Shown here: positions 1-7,155 of the stretch, one piece after another
Layout of the letters: every line of letters begins with the position of its first letter
How positions within the stretch are numbered: the stretch's first letter is position 1
Assembly: GCF_015751905.1 (NCBI RefSeq)
Contig: NZ_JADOUF010000001.1
Span: 5,084,001-5,148,000 of the forward strand
DNA: 64,000 nt
Source: Longispora fulva
Lineage (GTDB): Bacteria > Actinomycetota > Actinomycetes > Mycobacteriales > Micromonosporaceae
Reading direction: 5' to 3'
Position numbers and translations under genes: made by a program
The notes under the pieces: model-generated
Databases searched by the model: none
Seen by the model: only the letters and a program-made list of their open reading frames with translations
Told to the model about the DNA's origin: nothing

Positions 1-25
1 GGGCTGCCCCATAGGTTCGACAGCC

Positions 26-508
26 ATGAGCCTGCCCCCGCTGACCACCGACCGCGCCGGACTGGTCCTCACCGAGCTGGGCGTGGCCGACGCCGACGCG
101 TACTTCGAGCTACTCCAGGCCAGCCGGGACCACCTCGGGCCCGACTACGCCGAGGAGGTCGCGGCCACCCGCACCGAGATCCTCGACTACTTCGCCTCCC
201 CCGACGACGACAACCTGCACTACGGGCTGCGCCTCAACGGCACCCTGATCGGCAGAATCGACCTCAACCCGGTCAAGCCGCCGCACTACGTCCTCGGGTA
301 CTGGCTGGGGGCCGGGCACGTCGGCCACGGGTACGCGACGGCGGCCGGCCGGGCCGTGGCGGAGTACGCCCGGGTCAGCCTGAGGGCCACCGACCTCTTC
401 GCCGGGGTGACGCATGGCAACGACCGGAGCGTGGCGGTGTTGCGGCGACTCGGATTCGCGGCGGTCGCCACGTTCGACGAGTACACCCGCTACCAGCTGG
501 CGTTATGA
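26..508 (+). CDS. GNAT family N-acetyltransferase (RimJ/RimL-like)
   Basis: The 160-residue protein has the layout of a RimJ/RimL-type GNAT enzyme, which transfers an acetyl group from acetyl-CoA to an amine. The N-terminal part (LVLTELGVADADAYFEL) is the usual first strand and helix. A central LGYWLGAGHVGHGYATAA segment (about residues 90-107) is the acetyl-CoA pyrophosphate-binding loop, and NDRSVAVLRRLGFAAVATF near residue 130 is the conserved C-terminal asparagine and leucine-glycine-phenylalanine motif. The length is normal for the family. Its substrate cannot be inferred. It stands alone, with a small reverse-strand gene immediately downstream. Confidence 0.85.
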   Translation: MSLPPLTTDRAGLVLTELGVADADAYFELLQASRDHLGPDYAEEVAATRTEILDYFASPDDDNLHYGLRLNGTLIGRIDLNPVKPPHYVLGYWLGAGHVGHGYATAAGRAVAEYARVSLRATDLFAGVTHGNDRSVAVLRRLGFAAVATFDEYTRYQLAL

Positions 509-523
509 CAGCACGGGTCTGAG

Positions 524-694
524 TCAGAAGCCGGTAGGAACGTTCCCGATGGTCCACCTGGCCACGGAGCCCTCGGGAAAGACGTCCTCGTTCGGCGGGT
601 CCGTCGCCTGGGTTTCGATCATGTCCTCGGGGCGGATCCGGGGCGGGAGGTGCCGGTAGTCGTTCTCGACGGGCTGGGAATCGCGTTCGGCCAT
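524..694 (-). CDS. Small hypothetical protein, 56 aa
   Basis: An ATG at 694 opens a 56-codon frame ending in TGA at 524, reading MAERDSQPVENDYRHLPPRI at the start and ending ARWTIGNVPTGF. It fills the space between the acetyltransferase and a tRNA without overlapping either. It is acidic and proline-rich with no membrane segment or cysteine. Codon third positions are mostly G or C, as expected for a real gene here. The upstream ribosome site is weak (CAAGG). I do not recognise the family. Confidence 0.5.
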   Translation of the reverse strand: MAERDSQPVENDYRHLPPRIRPEDMIETQATDPPNEDVFPEGSVARWTIGNVPTGF

Positions 695-841
695 ACCTTG
701 AATATTGGCACGGGGGCCGCGCCATTGCCGCGCCAGCCGAACTTGAGTAGTTCAATTGACTCCACTCAGCCCGTATCAAATACGGTACGCGGCCACCGTG
801 CAGCCAACTACTCACTCCATGCATAGCCCAACGAAACGGGC

Positions 842-884
842 AAAAAATAGGCCAGGGCCTCTACCTGCGATGTAGAGGCCCTGG
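842..884 (-). terminator. Rho-independent terminator after degenerate tRNA-Val
   Basis: A perfect 13-bp stem (852-864 with 872-884) and 7-nt loop is followed on the minus strand by six T residues (complement of 842-847). It lies about 10 nt past the 3' end of the minus-strand tRNA at 895-966, so it should end that transcript. Confidence 0.85.
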
Positions 885-894
885 TCAAACTGGG

Positions 895-966
895 TGGGCG
901 CGGAGGGTTTCGAACCCCCGACCCTCCGCCAGTAAGGCGGATGCTCTCCCACTGAGCTACACGCTC
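895..966 (-). tRNA. tRNA-Val(TAC), degenerate duplicate
   Basis: The sequence folds as a tRNA with D arm GCTC/GAGC, anticodon stem TCCGC/GCGGA, loop CTTACTG (anticodon TAC) and T arm around TTCGAAA. It is nearly identical to the intact tRNA-Val at 5823-5897, including about 40 nt of 5' flank. However, the acceptor stem has an A.C mismatch at pair 2-71 and a wobble at 6-67, position 37 is T instead of A, and the encoded CCA is shifted (the discriminator is followed by CCC). It therefore looks like a decaying second copy, though its terminator is intact. Confidence 0.65.
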
Positions 967-1019
967 CAGCCGGCGGACGGCGACGATAATCCGCCGCCAG
1001 TGGGTTCCGACGGACGCGG

Positions 1020-1964
1020 TCACCAGTCCAGCCGGATGCCGTACACCCCCGGCCGCGCGTCGGTGACCACCATGCACACGCTGGGGATGTGGTCGGGCAG
1101 CACCTCGCGAAGTCCGTCCTCGGGAGCGGTCAGCGAGGTCTGGTGGAACGCCTCGCAACGGGCCGGCACGACTCCCCCGGCGAAAACGATCTGGAGGGTG
1201 TACATCCGCACCCGATGCGCCAGGATCCGCCCGAGCCTGGTCGAATCCGTGGGCCCCGGAACATGCACGACATGCTCCACCGCCGTCGTGTCCCCCGCCG
1301 CCAGCGGCCGGTCGAGCAGCAGTTCGGTGCCGAGAAAGCCGCGGTCCGCCTCCCACCGCACCTCGCCGATCCGGTAACCCCGCAGGTCGGTGTACCTGGC
1401 CGGCGGCCCTCCCGGCTCGTCGGCCTGCCACAGCTCGACCAGCCGGTTCGCCCCGTCCTCGAGCGCCACCAGCGTCTGCCGGACCCGGCACCGCTGATCG
1501 CCCCCGACCGCGCCGAGCGTGATCTGCTCATCGATGCTCAACGTCTGCAGCCCGGACCGCTTCGGAATGTTCAGCGGCTCAGCCAGCTGGAGCACCTCGT
1601 CGGAGTCCCAGGCCCGCAGATCCAGGTCGCGGTTGCTGCGGCGGCCGCCCCGGGGCCGGGCCCGGGGAGAACGGAGCAGCCCGACCAGGGACCCGGCCGG
1701 CAGCGACAGCAGCTCCTCCAGGACGGCGACCCCGTGCAGCGACTCCGCCCGCTCGGGTTGGGACCGCCCGGTGCACCAGTAACTCAACGTGGCCGTACTG
1801 ATCTTGATGCCGCGCTCGGCGAGCCGACACTGGAGCCTGCCCAGACCCAGGCCCCGGCGGCGCACGGCCAGCGACAACGCCAGGTGGAACGGCCCGTCCA
1901 CCAGTGCCCGGTCGAGTTCGGCCTCGAGATCGGATCCCACGTCAACCCCCTGGGGTCGCACCAC
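1020..1964 (-). CDS. Actinobacterial DNA-binding-like protein of unknown function
   Basis: The 314-residue protein has an N-terminal segment (about residues 25-80: LALSLAVRRRGLGL, then KISTATLSYWCTGRSQPERA) resembling a helix-turn-helix of XRE type, followed by an arginine-rich stretch and a larger domain of mixed beta/alpha composition. Proteins with this 'TLSYW-GRSQPER' signature are common in actinomycetes and are annotated as putative regulators; the role is not known to me. The start could be the GTG at 1964 or another GTG about eight codons inside. It is a single gene between a tRNA and the metallopeptidase. Confidence 0.65.
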   Translation of the reverse strand: MVRPQGVDVGSDLEAELDRALVDGPFHLALSLAVRRRGLGLGRLQCRLAERGIKISTATLSYWCTGRSQPERAESLHGVAVLEELLSLPAGSLVGLLRSPRARPRGGRRSNRDLDLRAWDSDEVLQLAEPLNIPKRSGLQTLSIDEQITLGAVGGDQRCRVRQTLVALEDGANRLVELWQADEPGGPPARYTDLRGYRIGEVRWEADRGFLGTELLLDRPLAAGDTTAVEHVVHVPGPTDSTRLGRILAHRVRMYTLQIVFAGGVVPARCEAFHQTSLTAPEDGLREVLPDHIPSVCMVVTDARPGVYGIRLDW

Positions 1965-2070
1965 TCGTGCACGGAGTGTATGTCCTGCGCCCGGCCAGGT
2001 AAACGGTTACCCAGTCGCCAAATGGGGCCGGCCATGTTTCGGCCGGCCCCACCCCTCTTCCCTGCGGTGC

Positions 2071-4320
2071 CTAGGAGGTCGTGACGCTCACGTCGTCGAG
2101 GACGAAGCTGGTCTGTAGCGAGTAGTCCTCACTCTCGGTGAACTTCAGAGTGACCGTCTGGCCGGCGTACGCCGACAGGTCGAAGGTGCGCAGCACGTAC
2201 CCGGCGGCCTTGTTGGCGTTGGAGTAGCTGCCGAGCGTGGTGCCGCCGACCAGGACCGAGAACCTGTCGTACACCGTGCTGCCCGACTCCGCGGTGTCGA
2301 TGTGCAGGTAGAACTTCAGGCTCGCCTTGCAACCGGCCGGGATGGTGACCTGCTGCGACAGCGACTCCGTCGCCGTGGCGCCCTTGCCGCCGAGCCACCC
2401 GATCCGGGTACCGCCGTGCGCCGGCTGGCCCGTGGTGGCGGCCTTGATCGCCGCGGTGGTCCCGGTCCACGGCGCGGTGCCGACCTCGAACCCGCCGTTG
2501 GAGACCCGCTGCTGGCCGGCGCAACCGGCCGGGGTGGGCGAGGCCGAACCGGTCGGGGTGGGCGACGCCGAGACGGTCGGCGACGGCTGCGCGGTCGGGC
2601 TGGCCGACGCGCTCGGGCTCGGGGTGGGACCGGCGCACGCCGGCTCGCCGGCCTGGGCGACGACGCCCACGGCGGTCCACGCGGCCTTGATCGCGGTGCA
2701 CTCCGCGCCGCCGTACAGGTCGTTGGTCGCCTTCAGGGTGGAAATCCGCGCCTTCGGGTACGTCTCGGTGCTCACCATGTAGGTGGTCAGCGCCCGGTAC
2801 CAGATCTTGCCGGCCTTGTCGTTGCCGATCCCGTTCACCGCCGGGGCGTTGTTGCAGGTCGGGCTGTTGTAGTTCACCCCGTTGACGGCGCGCGCACCGG
2901 AGCCAACGGCCGTGAGGAAGAAGAAGTGGTTGCCGACCCCGGAGGTGTAGTGCGGGTCGTAGGACGTGCCCATGGTGGCCGTCCAGCAACCCTTCGACCG
3001 GCCGTCCTTGGTCGGGTCGTCCATGTACCGCAGCGGCGTGCCGTTGCCGTTGAGGTCGAGGACCTCGCCGATGTAGTAGTCCGGGTTGTCGTTCGGATTG
3101 TTCGCATAGAATTCGACCAGAGTGCCGAAGATGTCACTATTGGACTCGTTGATCCCGCCGGACTCCTTGAAGATCCCGGCCCCGGGGCTGCCGAAGTCCA
3201 GATTCGCCGTGTGCGAGGTCACGCCGTGGCTCATCTCGTGCCCGGCCACGTCCAGCTCGGTCAGCGGGTGCGTGTTGGACGCGCCGTCGCCGTAGGTCAT
3301 GCAGTAGCAGCCGTCGTCCCAGAACGCGTTCTCGTAGTTCTGGCCGTAGTGCACGTCCGACCGGGCACCGGTGCCCTGGCCGTCGATGCCGTTGCGGCCG
3401 TGCACGTTCTTGTAGTAGTCCCAGGTGGCGGCCACGCCGTAGTGCGCGTCCACGGCAGCCGACGCCCGGTCGCTGTTCGCGTTGTTGCCGAAAGTGCTGG
3501 TGGCGCTGGAGAACGCGACCGTCTGCGACAGCGACAGCGGGCCGGAGCCGTCACCCTTGTTCTGCCCGTCGCGGGTCTCCATGTTGCCCCGGTTCGGGTC
3601 CTTCAGCTCGTAGGTCCCGTCGGCCTTCTGGTTGACGCCGATCGCCACGTTGCCGACCAGCAGGCCCTTGCCGTTCCCGGCGACCGGACCAGCGTTCACC
3701 GCCCGCGCCGGCGCGGCGCCCGAGCCGGAGCCGGCGGCGGCGAGGGTGTGGATGCTGTCCGTGGCGCCCAGGACCCTGCCCGAGGCCGCGTCGACCCGGA
3801 AGGTCGCGTTGCTCGGGGTGCCGTCGGCGGCGACCTTGTCGGCCCGCACCGCCCAGACCAGGGCCGGCGCGCCGTCGAGGGCGTCGACGGCCAGGAACGG
3901 GGTGTCCTTCACCGTGTAGCCGGCGTACCTGCCGATCGCGCCGGTCGCGGTGGCCGCGTCGAGCTTCGGGGTGGTGGCGACGTTCAGCGCCGGCCCGGCG
4001 ACCGGGTCGAAGTGGCCGTCAGGGCCACTGTGCAGCGCCACCTCGCCGCCGAGCACCGGCAGACCCTTGTACGTGCGGCTGAACCGGACGTGCCGCCTGC
4101 CATCCGCCTCGACGGCGACGTCCCGGGCGGTGTACCCGTCGTACGAACGGGCTGCCGGCTGACCCGACGACGCGGTCAGCGCGGTGAGCGCCTCGCGGAC
4201 GACGACGTCGCGGTCCGCGCTCGGCTGCTCGACGGCGGCGAAGCCGACGCCGGCCAGCACCCCACCGGCCAGGAGCGCCGTACTGATCAGCGCGGTCCGC
4301 CGACGTATTGCATGTGTCAT
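2071..4320 (-). CDS. Secreted M4 (thermolysin-like) zinc metallopeptidase with C-terminal jelly-roll domain
   Basis: This 749-residue exported protease has a signal sequence at about residues 1-30 and an FTP/PepSY-type propeptide (about 40-210) that keeps the zymogen inactive. The thermolysin catalytic domain follows (about 215-570) with HEMSH near residue 361, whose two His bind zinc and whose Glu is the catalytic base. NESNSDIFG about 30 residues later supplies the third zinc ligand. A Pro/Ser/Thr linker (PSPSASASPTAQPSPT) leads to a C-terminal domain of about 145 residues (GFEVGTAPW...DDVSVTTS) resembling a MAM-like or proprotein-convertase-like beta domain. A GGAAGGA ribosome site lies about 10 nt before the ATG. 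It probably degrades extracellular protein. Confidence 0.93.
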   Translation of the reverse strand: MTHAIRRRTALISTALLAGGVLAGVGFAAVEQPSADRDVVVREALTALTASSGQPAARSYDGYTARDVAVEADGRRHVRFSRTYKGLPVLGGEVALHSGPDGHFDPVAGPALNVATTPKLDAATATGAIGRYAGYTVKDTPFLAVDALDGAPALVWAVRADKVAADGTPSNATFRVDAASGRVLGATDSIHTLAAAGSGSGAAPARAVNAGPVAGNGKGLLVGNVAIGVNQKADGTYELKDPNRGNMETRDGQNKGDGSGPLSLSQTVAFSSATSTFGNNANSDRASAAVDAHYGVAATWDYYKNVHGRNGIDGQGTGARSDVHYGQNYENAFWDDGCYCMTYGDGASNTHPLTELDVAGHEMSHGVTSHTANLDFGSPGAGIFKESGGINESNSDIFGTLVEFYANNPNDNPDYYIGEVLDLNGNGTPLRYMDDPTKDGRSKGCWTATMGTSYDPHYTSGVGNHFFFLTAVGSGARAVNGVNYNSPTCNNAPAVNGIGNDKAGKIWYRALTTYMVSTETYPKARISTLKATNDLYGGAECTAIKAAWTAVGVVAQAGEPACAGPTPSPSASASPTAQPSPTVSASPTPTGSASPTPAGCAGQQRVSNGGFEVGTAPWTGTTAAIKAATTGQPAHGGTRIGWLGGKGATATESLSQQVTIPAGCKASLKFYLHIDTAESGSTVYDRFSVLVGGTTLGSYSNANKAAGYVLRTFDLSAYAGQTVTLKFTESEDYSLQTSFVLDDVSVTTS

Positions 4321-4465
4321 GTGAGGGGGCGTCCTTCCGAGGCCACCGTGTACGGGCTCCGTGGACAGCCGCCGTACACGCCTCGCACCAAGCGAAGGTC
4401 CGCATCGTCACGCGACGTCAGCTAACAAGACATGAAGGTTCCCTCAAGGCAGCCTTAACCCGATT

Positions 4466-4482
4466 AACAGTCATTAACTGTT
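4466..4482. promoter_or_regulatory. Palindrome AACAGT-N5-ACTGTT upstream of the metallopeptidase
   Basis: This perfect 6-bp inverted repeat with a 5-nt spacer sits in an AT-richer stretch (4425-4485, rich in TTAA) about 145 bp before the protease start. It is the only AT-rich part of this 240-bp gap and is a candidate operator or promoter region. No regulator gene is adjacent. Confidence 0.35.
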
Positions 4483-4561
4483 GGTGGGGGTCCTGTTGAC
4501 GGCACAGCCGGGCCGTCGAACAGGGCATGTCGTAGTCGACCGACTGCCGGCTGGGTCACGC

Positions 4562-4598
4562 TGGTGGGCGCGGAGGGTTTCGAACCCCCGCCCTCCGC
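4562..4598 (-). pseudogene. tRNA-Val 3'-half fragment (att-like)
   Basis: This stretch repeats the T arm, 3' acceptor strand and encoded CCA of the tRNA-Val at 5823-5897 with one deleted base, and then diverges. There is no D arm or anticodon arm. It lies in the same orientation as the intact gene, with matching bases (TCAC, then one difference) just outside the CCA. A tRNA 3' end copied without its 5' half is what an integrated element leaves at its far end. Confidence 0.75.
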
Positions 4599-4636
4599 AC
4601 GTCGGCGCAGCAGTGTCCGCAGGTCACAGCCTTTGA

Positions 4637-4649
4637 CGTGCAACATCTC
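4637..4649 (+). repeat. 13-bp direct repeat CGTGCAACATCTC, copy 1
   Basis: This is identical to 5710-5722. Each copy lies close to a tRNA 3'-end fragment (4562-4598 and 5651-5680), so the pair may be residue of element boundaries. Confidence 0.5.
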
Positions 4650-4669
4650 TGGCCCGAGGTCGAGGTGAC

Positions 4670-4882
4670 GTGCGTTCCCGTCCCCTGCCGTTCGCCGAGT
4701 ACACCGAGAGCATCGGGGACATCGACCGAGTCGTCAACATGCTCGTCGGTGGCACCCAACGGGTCATCGAGTACGCAACGCTTGGATTCGCGATCCCTCA
4801 GCCGATGCCGGACAAGGTACGCGCAGCGTTCGAGCGCCTGGTGGACGCGGGCTTCTCCACTAGGTTGGTCCGTGCCACTTGA
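4670..4882 (+). CDS. Possible small protein or gene remnant, 70 aa
   Basis: A GTG-started frame gives 70 residues (MRSRPLPFAEYTESIGDIDR... ending STRLVRAT) with balanced composition and predicted helices, unlike the arginine-rich shadow frames around it. The in-frame stop just upstream rules out a longer N-terminus. It precedes the HEAT-like gene by about 40 nt. I do not recognise it; it could be the remaining end of a larger gene lost in the decayed tRNA-flanked segment. Confidence 0.35.
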   Translation: MRSRPLPFAEYTESIGDIDRVVNMLVGGTQRVIEYATLGFAIPQPMPDKVRAAFERLVDAGFSTRLVRAT

Positions 4883-4925
4883 TCGCTTGACATGCCGGAG
4901 GCACGACGGCCGACAGAATGGTCCC

Positions 4926-5375
4926 ATGAGGGAAGAGGCACGACACTCAGCAGTGGCAGCGCTGATAAGGCTTGCGGGAAGCTCCGACTTCCGCGACAGG
5001 GCGGACGCTGGGCGTGCATTGGCCAGCCTTGCCGAGATGCCGGCGGCGCGCCAGATGCTACTGAATCTCGTGCTTGACGCCAGCGACACGTTCGTCACGC
5101 GCGCGACGACGGAAGCGCTGCTGCGACGTCATGACGGCGTTGGGCTGGCGGTGGTCGCCTCAGCTCTTGCCACCGCTAACCCCAACCACGCCGATTGGAT
5201 TCACACGGCGGTGCTTGACGTGTTCTTAGTGTTCGCCGATGAGCGGGACGCTGCCGTGCGGGAATGCGAGGAGCTAGCCCGTAACGACAGCAGCCAGGTA
5301 CGGCAAGGCGTGGGCAGGCTGCTCGAGATGCTCGTAAAGATCAACCCGATTCTTCATCCGACTCAAGACGGCTAG
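4926..5375 (+). CDS. HEAT-repeat-like small protein
   Basis: The ATG at 4926 gives a 149-residue all-helical protein with repeated amphipathic pairs (AVAALIRLAGSSDFRDRADA, GRALASLAEMPAARQMLLNL, TRATTEALLRRHDGVGLAVV), characteristic of HEAT/armadillo repeats. Such short scaffolds bind proteins; several bacterial immunity proteins have this form, but nothing here shows a partner. Base usage is less GC-biased at third positions than in the neighbouring housekeeping genes, and it lies between two tRNA-Val copies, which suggests acquired DNA. Confidence 0.6.
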   Translation: MREEARHSAVAALIRLAGSSDFRDRADAGRALASLAEMPAARQMLLNLVLDASDTFVTRATTEALLRRHDGVGLAVVASALATANPNHADWIHTAVLDVFLVFADERDAAVRECEELARNDSSQVRQGVGRLLEMLVKINPILHPTQDG

Positions 5376-5650
5376 CGTGCGCCCCGAGTGGTTGCCGAAT
5401 TGTTCTCTACAGGATCAAGGCCGCGCCTCGCGGCGCGGCGGCCGGTGCGGCGGGCCGCCCAGCGGCAGCCGTGCCCCGGCTCTCCCCTTCCGGTCGGCCG
5501 GCGCACGGGAAGCCGCAGGCGGTCTGCCACGTCGACCGTTGTGGTTGCGGCCCGGCACCGGACCCGATGAGGACCAGGACGACGGCGACTCACTATCCGC
5601 GCACGCGCGGAGAAGCGTGAAGGTGCGTGGGGCCACTGGCGTGCCATGCC

Positions 5651-5680
5651 CCACCGGGGGTTCGAATCCCCCTCGGCCCG
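5651..5680 (+). pseudogene. Orphan tRNA 3' end (T arm and acceptor strand)
   Basis: The sequence contains a T arm, GGGGG-TTCGAAT-CCCCC, followed by an acceptor-like strand TCGGCCC, but no 5' half of a tRNA is found upstream. It is a plus-strand tRNA remnant different from tRNA-Val. The rest of 5376-5780 holds no convincing gene. Confidence 0.55.
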
Positions 5681-5709
5681 CTCTCACGAACATCCAGGCG
5701 TGCAACTCG

Positions 5710-5722
5710 CGTGCAACATCTC
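5710..5722 (+). repeat. 13-bp direct repeat CGTGCAACATCTC, copy 2
   Basis: This is identical to 4637-4649 and lies 30 bp after the orphan tRNA 3' end. Confidence 0.5.
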
Positions 5723-5780
5723 CCGGGTGATCATGGCGATCGGGGGTCACCAACGGACACCGTCCGGATCCGGACAGCAA

Positions 5781-5815
5781 GAGACGCCGACCCCATGTGT
5801 GCAGGTCAGCGTCTC
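5781..5815 (-). terminator. Hairpin terminator after tRNA-Val
   Basis: A 12-bp stem (5781-5792 with 5804-5815, one wobble pair) lies directly downstream of the minus-strand tRNA-Val. The following T content is low, so termination is probable but not certain. Confidence 0.6.
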
Positions 5816-5822
5816 GTCACAC

Positions 5823-5897
5823 TGGTGGGCGCGGAGGGTTTCGAACCCCCGACCCTCCGCTTGTAAGGCGGATGCTCTCCCACTGAGCTACGCGCCC
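5823..5897 (-). tRNA. tRNA-Val(TAC)
   Basis: This is a complete 75-nt tRNA with encoded CCA. The acceptor stem is a perfect GGGCGCG/CGCGCCC, the D arm is GCTC/GAGC, the anticodon arm is TCCGC-CTTACAA-GCGGA with anticodon TAC, and the T arm has loop TTCGAAA. The anticodon reads GTA/GTG valine codons. Two defective copies lie at 895-966 and 4562-4598. Confidence 0.95.
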
Positions 5898-5946
5898 CAG
5901 CCGGCGGCGGCAACAATAACCCGCCGCCGGTAGGTTCCGGAAATCC

Positions 5947-6408
5947 TTAGGCCAGGGCCGCGAGCGCCTTGGTCCACGCGGACTGGTCGCGCGCCTCGCC
6001 GGGCCCGTTGACCTCGGCGAACCGGATCACGCCGTCCTTGTCGATCAGGAAGGTGCCCCGGTTGGCGAAGCCCTTCTCGTCGTTGAAGACGCCGTAGGCC
6101 TGCGCGACCGCGCCGTGCGGCCAGAAGTCGGCGAGCAGCGGGAAGTCGTAGCCCTGCTGCTCGGCCCACACCTTGTGGGTGAAGGGCGAGTCGACACTGA
6201 CGGTCAGGATCTGCACGTCGTCGCTGGCGAACGCCGACAGGTTGTCCCGGACCTCGCACAGCTCGCCCTGGCAGATGCCGGTGAAGGCGAGCGGGTAGAA
6301 GACGAGCAGAACATTCTTGGTACCCCGGAAGTCGGCAAGCGCGACATCCTGGTTGTTCTGATCCTTGAGGGAGAATTCGGGTGCCGTGGTGCCGCTCTGG
6401 AGGGTCAC
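5947..6408 (-). CDS. ahpE: AhpE-type peroxiredoxin
   Basis: This 153-residue thioredoxin-fold peroxidase reduces hydrogen peroxide, organic peroxides and peroxynitrite in the cytoplasm. The active-site motif is PLAFTGICQGELC, with peroxidatic Cys46, Thr43 in the T-x-x-C motif, and a second Cys51. Catalytic Arg is expected in the RGTFLIDKDG region. Length and motifs match the actinobacterial AhpE group, which is usually reduced by mycoredoxin or thioredoxin. It starts 8 nt after the stop of the DUF3052 gene, so the two form one transcript, an arrangement I know from other actinomycetes. Confidence 0.92.
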   Translation of the reverse strand: MTLQSGTTAPEFSLKDQNNQDVALADFRGTKNVLLVFYPLAFTGICQGELCEVRDNLSAFASDDVQILTVSVDSPFTHKVWAEQQGYDFPLLADFWPHGAVAQAYGVFNDEKGFANRGTFLIDKDGVIRFAEVNGPGEARDQSAWTKALAALA

Positions 6409-6416
6409 AGGACTCC

Positions 6417-6851
6417 TTAACGCTGCTTCTTGGCGGAACGCGGGGCGACGAGCTTGACCGCTGCCCAGTCCGCACCCGCGCTGATGCTGGAAGTCTGCTG
6501 AAGCCCCGCGGTCGGGGCCGACTCGGTGATCTCGCTGGGCTCGACGTGACCGTCACGCCCGGACTTCGGAGTCAGCAGCCAGACGACACCGTCGTCGGCC
6601 AGTGGGCTCAGCGCGTCCACGAGAATGTCCACCAGGTCGCCGTCACCGTCACGCCACCACAGCAGCGCAACGTCGACAACCTCATCGGTGTCCTCGTCAA
6701 CGAGCTCGCCGCAGCGGTCGATCAGTGCGTCGCGGAGATCCTCGTCGACGTCGTCGTCGTACCCCATCTCCATTACGACCATGCCCGGCTCAACCCCGAG
6801 CCGGTCTACCAGGCTCTTGATACCGTCGGCCTGGCCAGCCGTCGCGCTCAC
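6417..6851 (-). CDS. DUF3052 family protein
   Basis: The chosen GTG at 6851 gives 144 residues beginning MSATAGQADGIKSLVDRLGV, the conserved start of DUF3052 proteins. The body is acidic (YDDDVDEDLRDALIDRCGEL, DEDTDEVVDVALLWWRDGDG) and includes the typical DGVVWLLTPKSGRDGHV segment and C-terminal SISAGADWAAVKLV. The longer frame up to 6995 is rejected as untranslated leader. The function is unknown. It is the first gene of a two-gene operon with ahpE. Confidence 0.88.
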   Translation of the reverse strand: MSATAGQADGIKSLVDRLGVEPGMVVMEMGYDDDVDEDLRDALIDRCGELVDEDTDEVVDVALLWWRDGDGDLVDILVDALSPLADDGVVWLLTPKSGRDGHVEPSEITESAPTAGLQQTSSISAGADWAAVKLVAPRSAKKQR

Positions 6852-7155
6852 TGTCGAGTGCCTCCTCGTCGAAGTCCGCGGTCGTCCCAGTGACGCCCGC
6901 AGTGTGTAGTCCACACAGCCATACTGCCCCGGCGCAAGTAGCGCGCCTGCTGAATTTGGCCAACTCGCCGGAGAATACCCGTCTGACCACCTCAACGGTG
7001 CGGCGGGCGGCTCCGGAACCCCTGAACGGCCGTAAAGCTACTGGTGGGTAGCTGTGTTGATCGTCGCGTACGTGGCCGGGTGGCGTGACGGAACACCCCC
7101 AGCAGGGCAGGATGAGGACTGAAAAGCCGACTTTCTTGAACACGAAGGAACGCCC

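Noticed and set aside
2302-4425. 707-codon open frame on the plus strand
   Set aside because: It is the antisense shadow of the metallopeptidase; valine/arginine/glycine-rich with no domain pattern.
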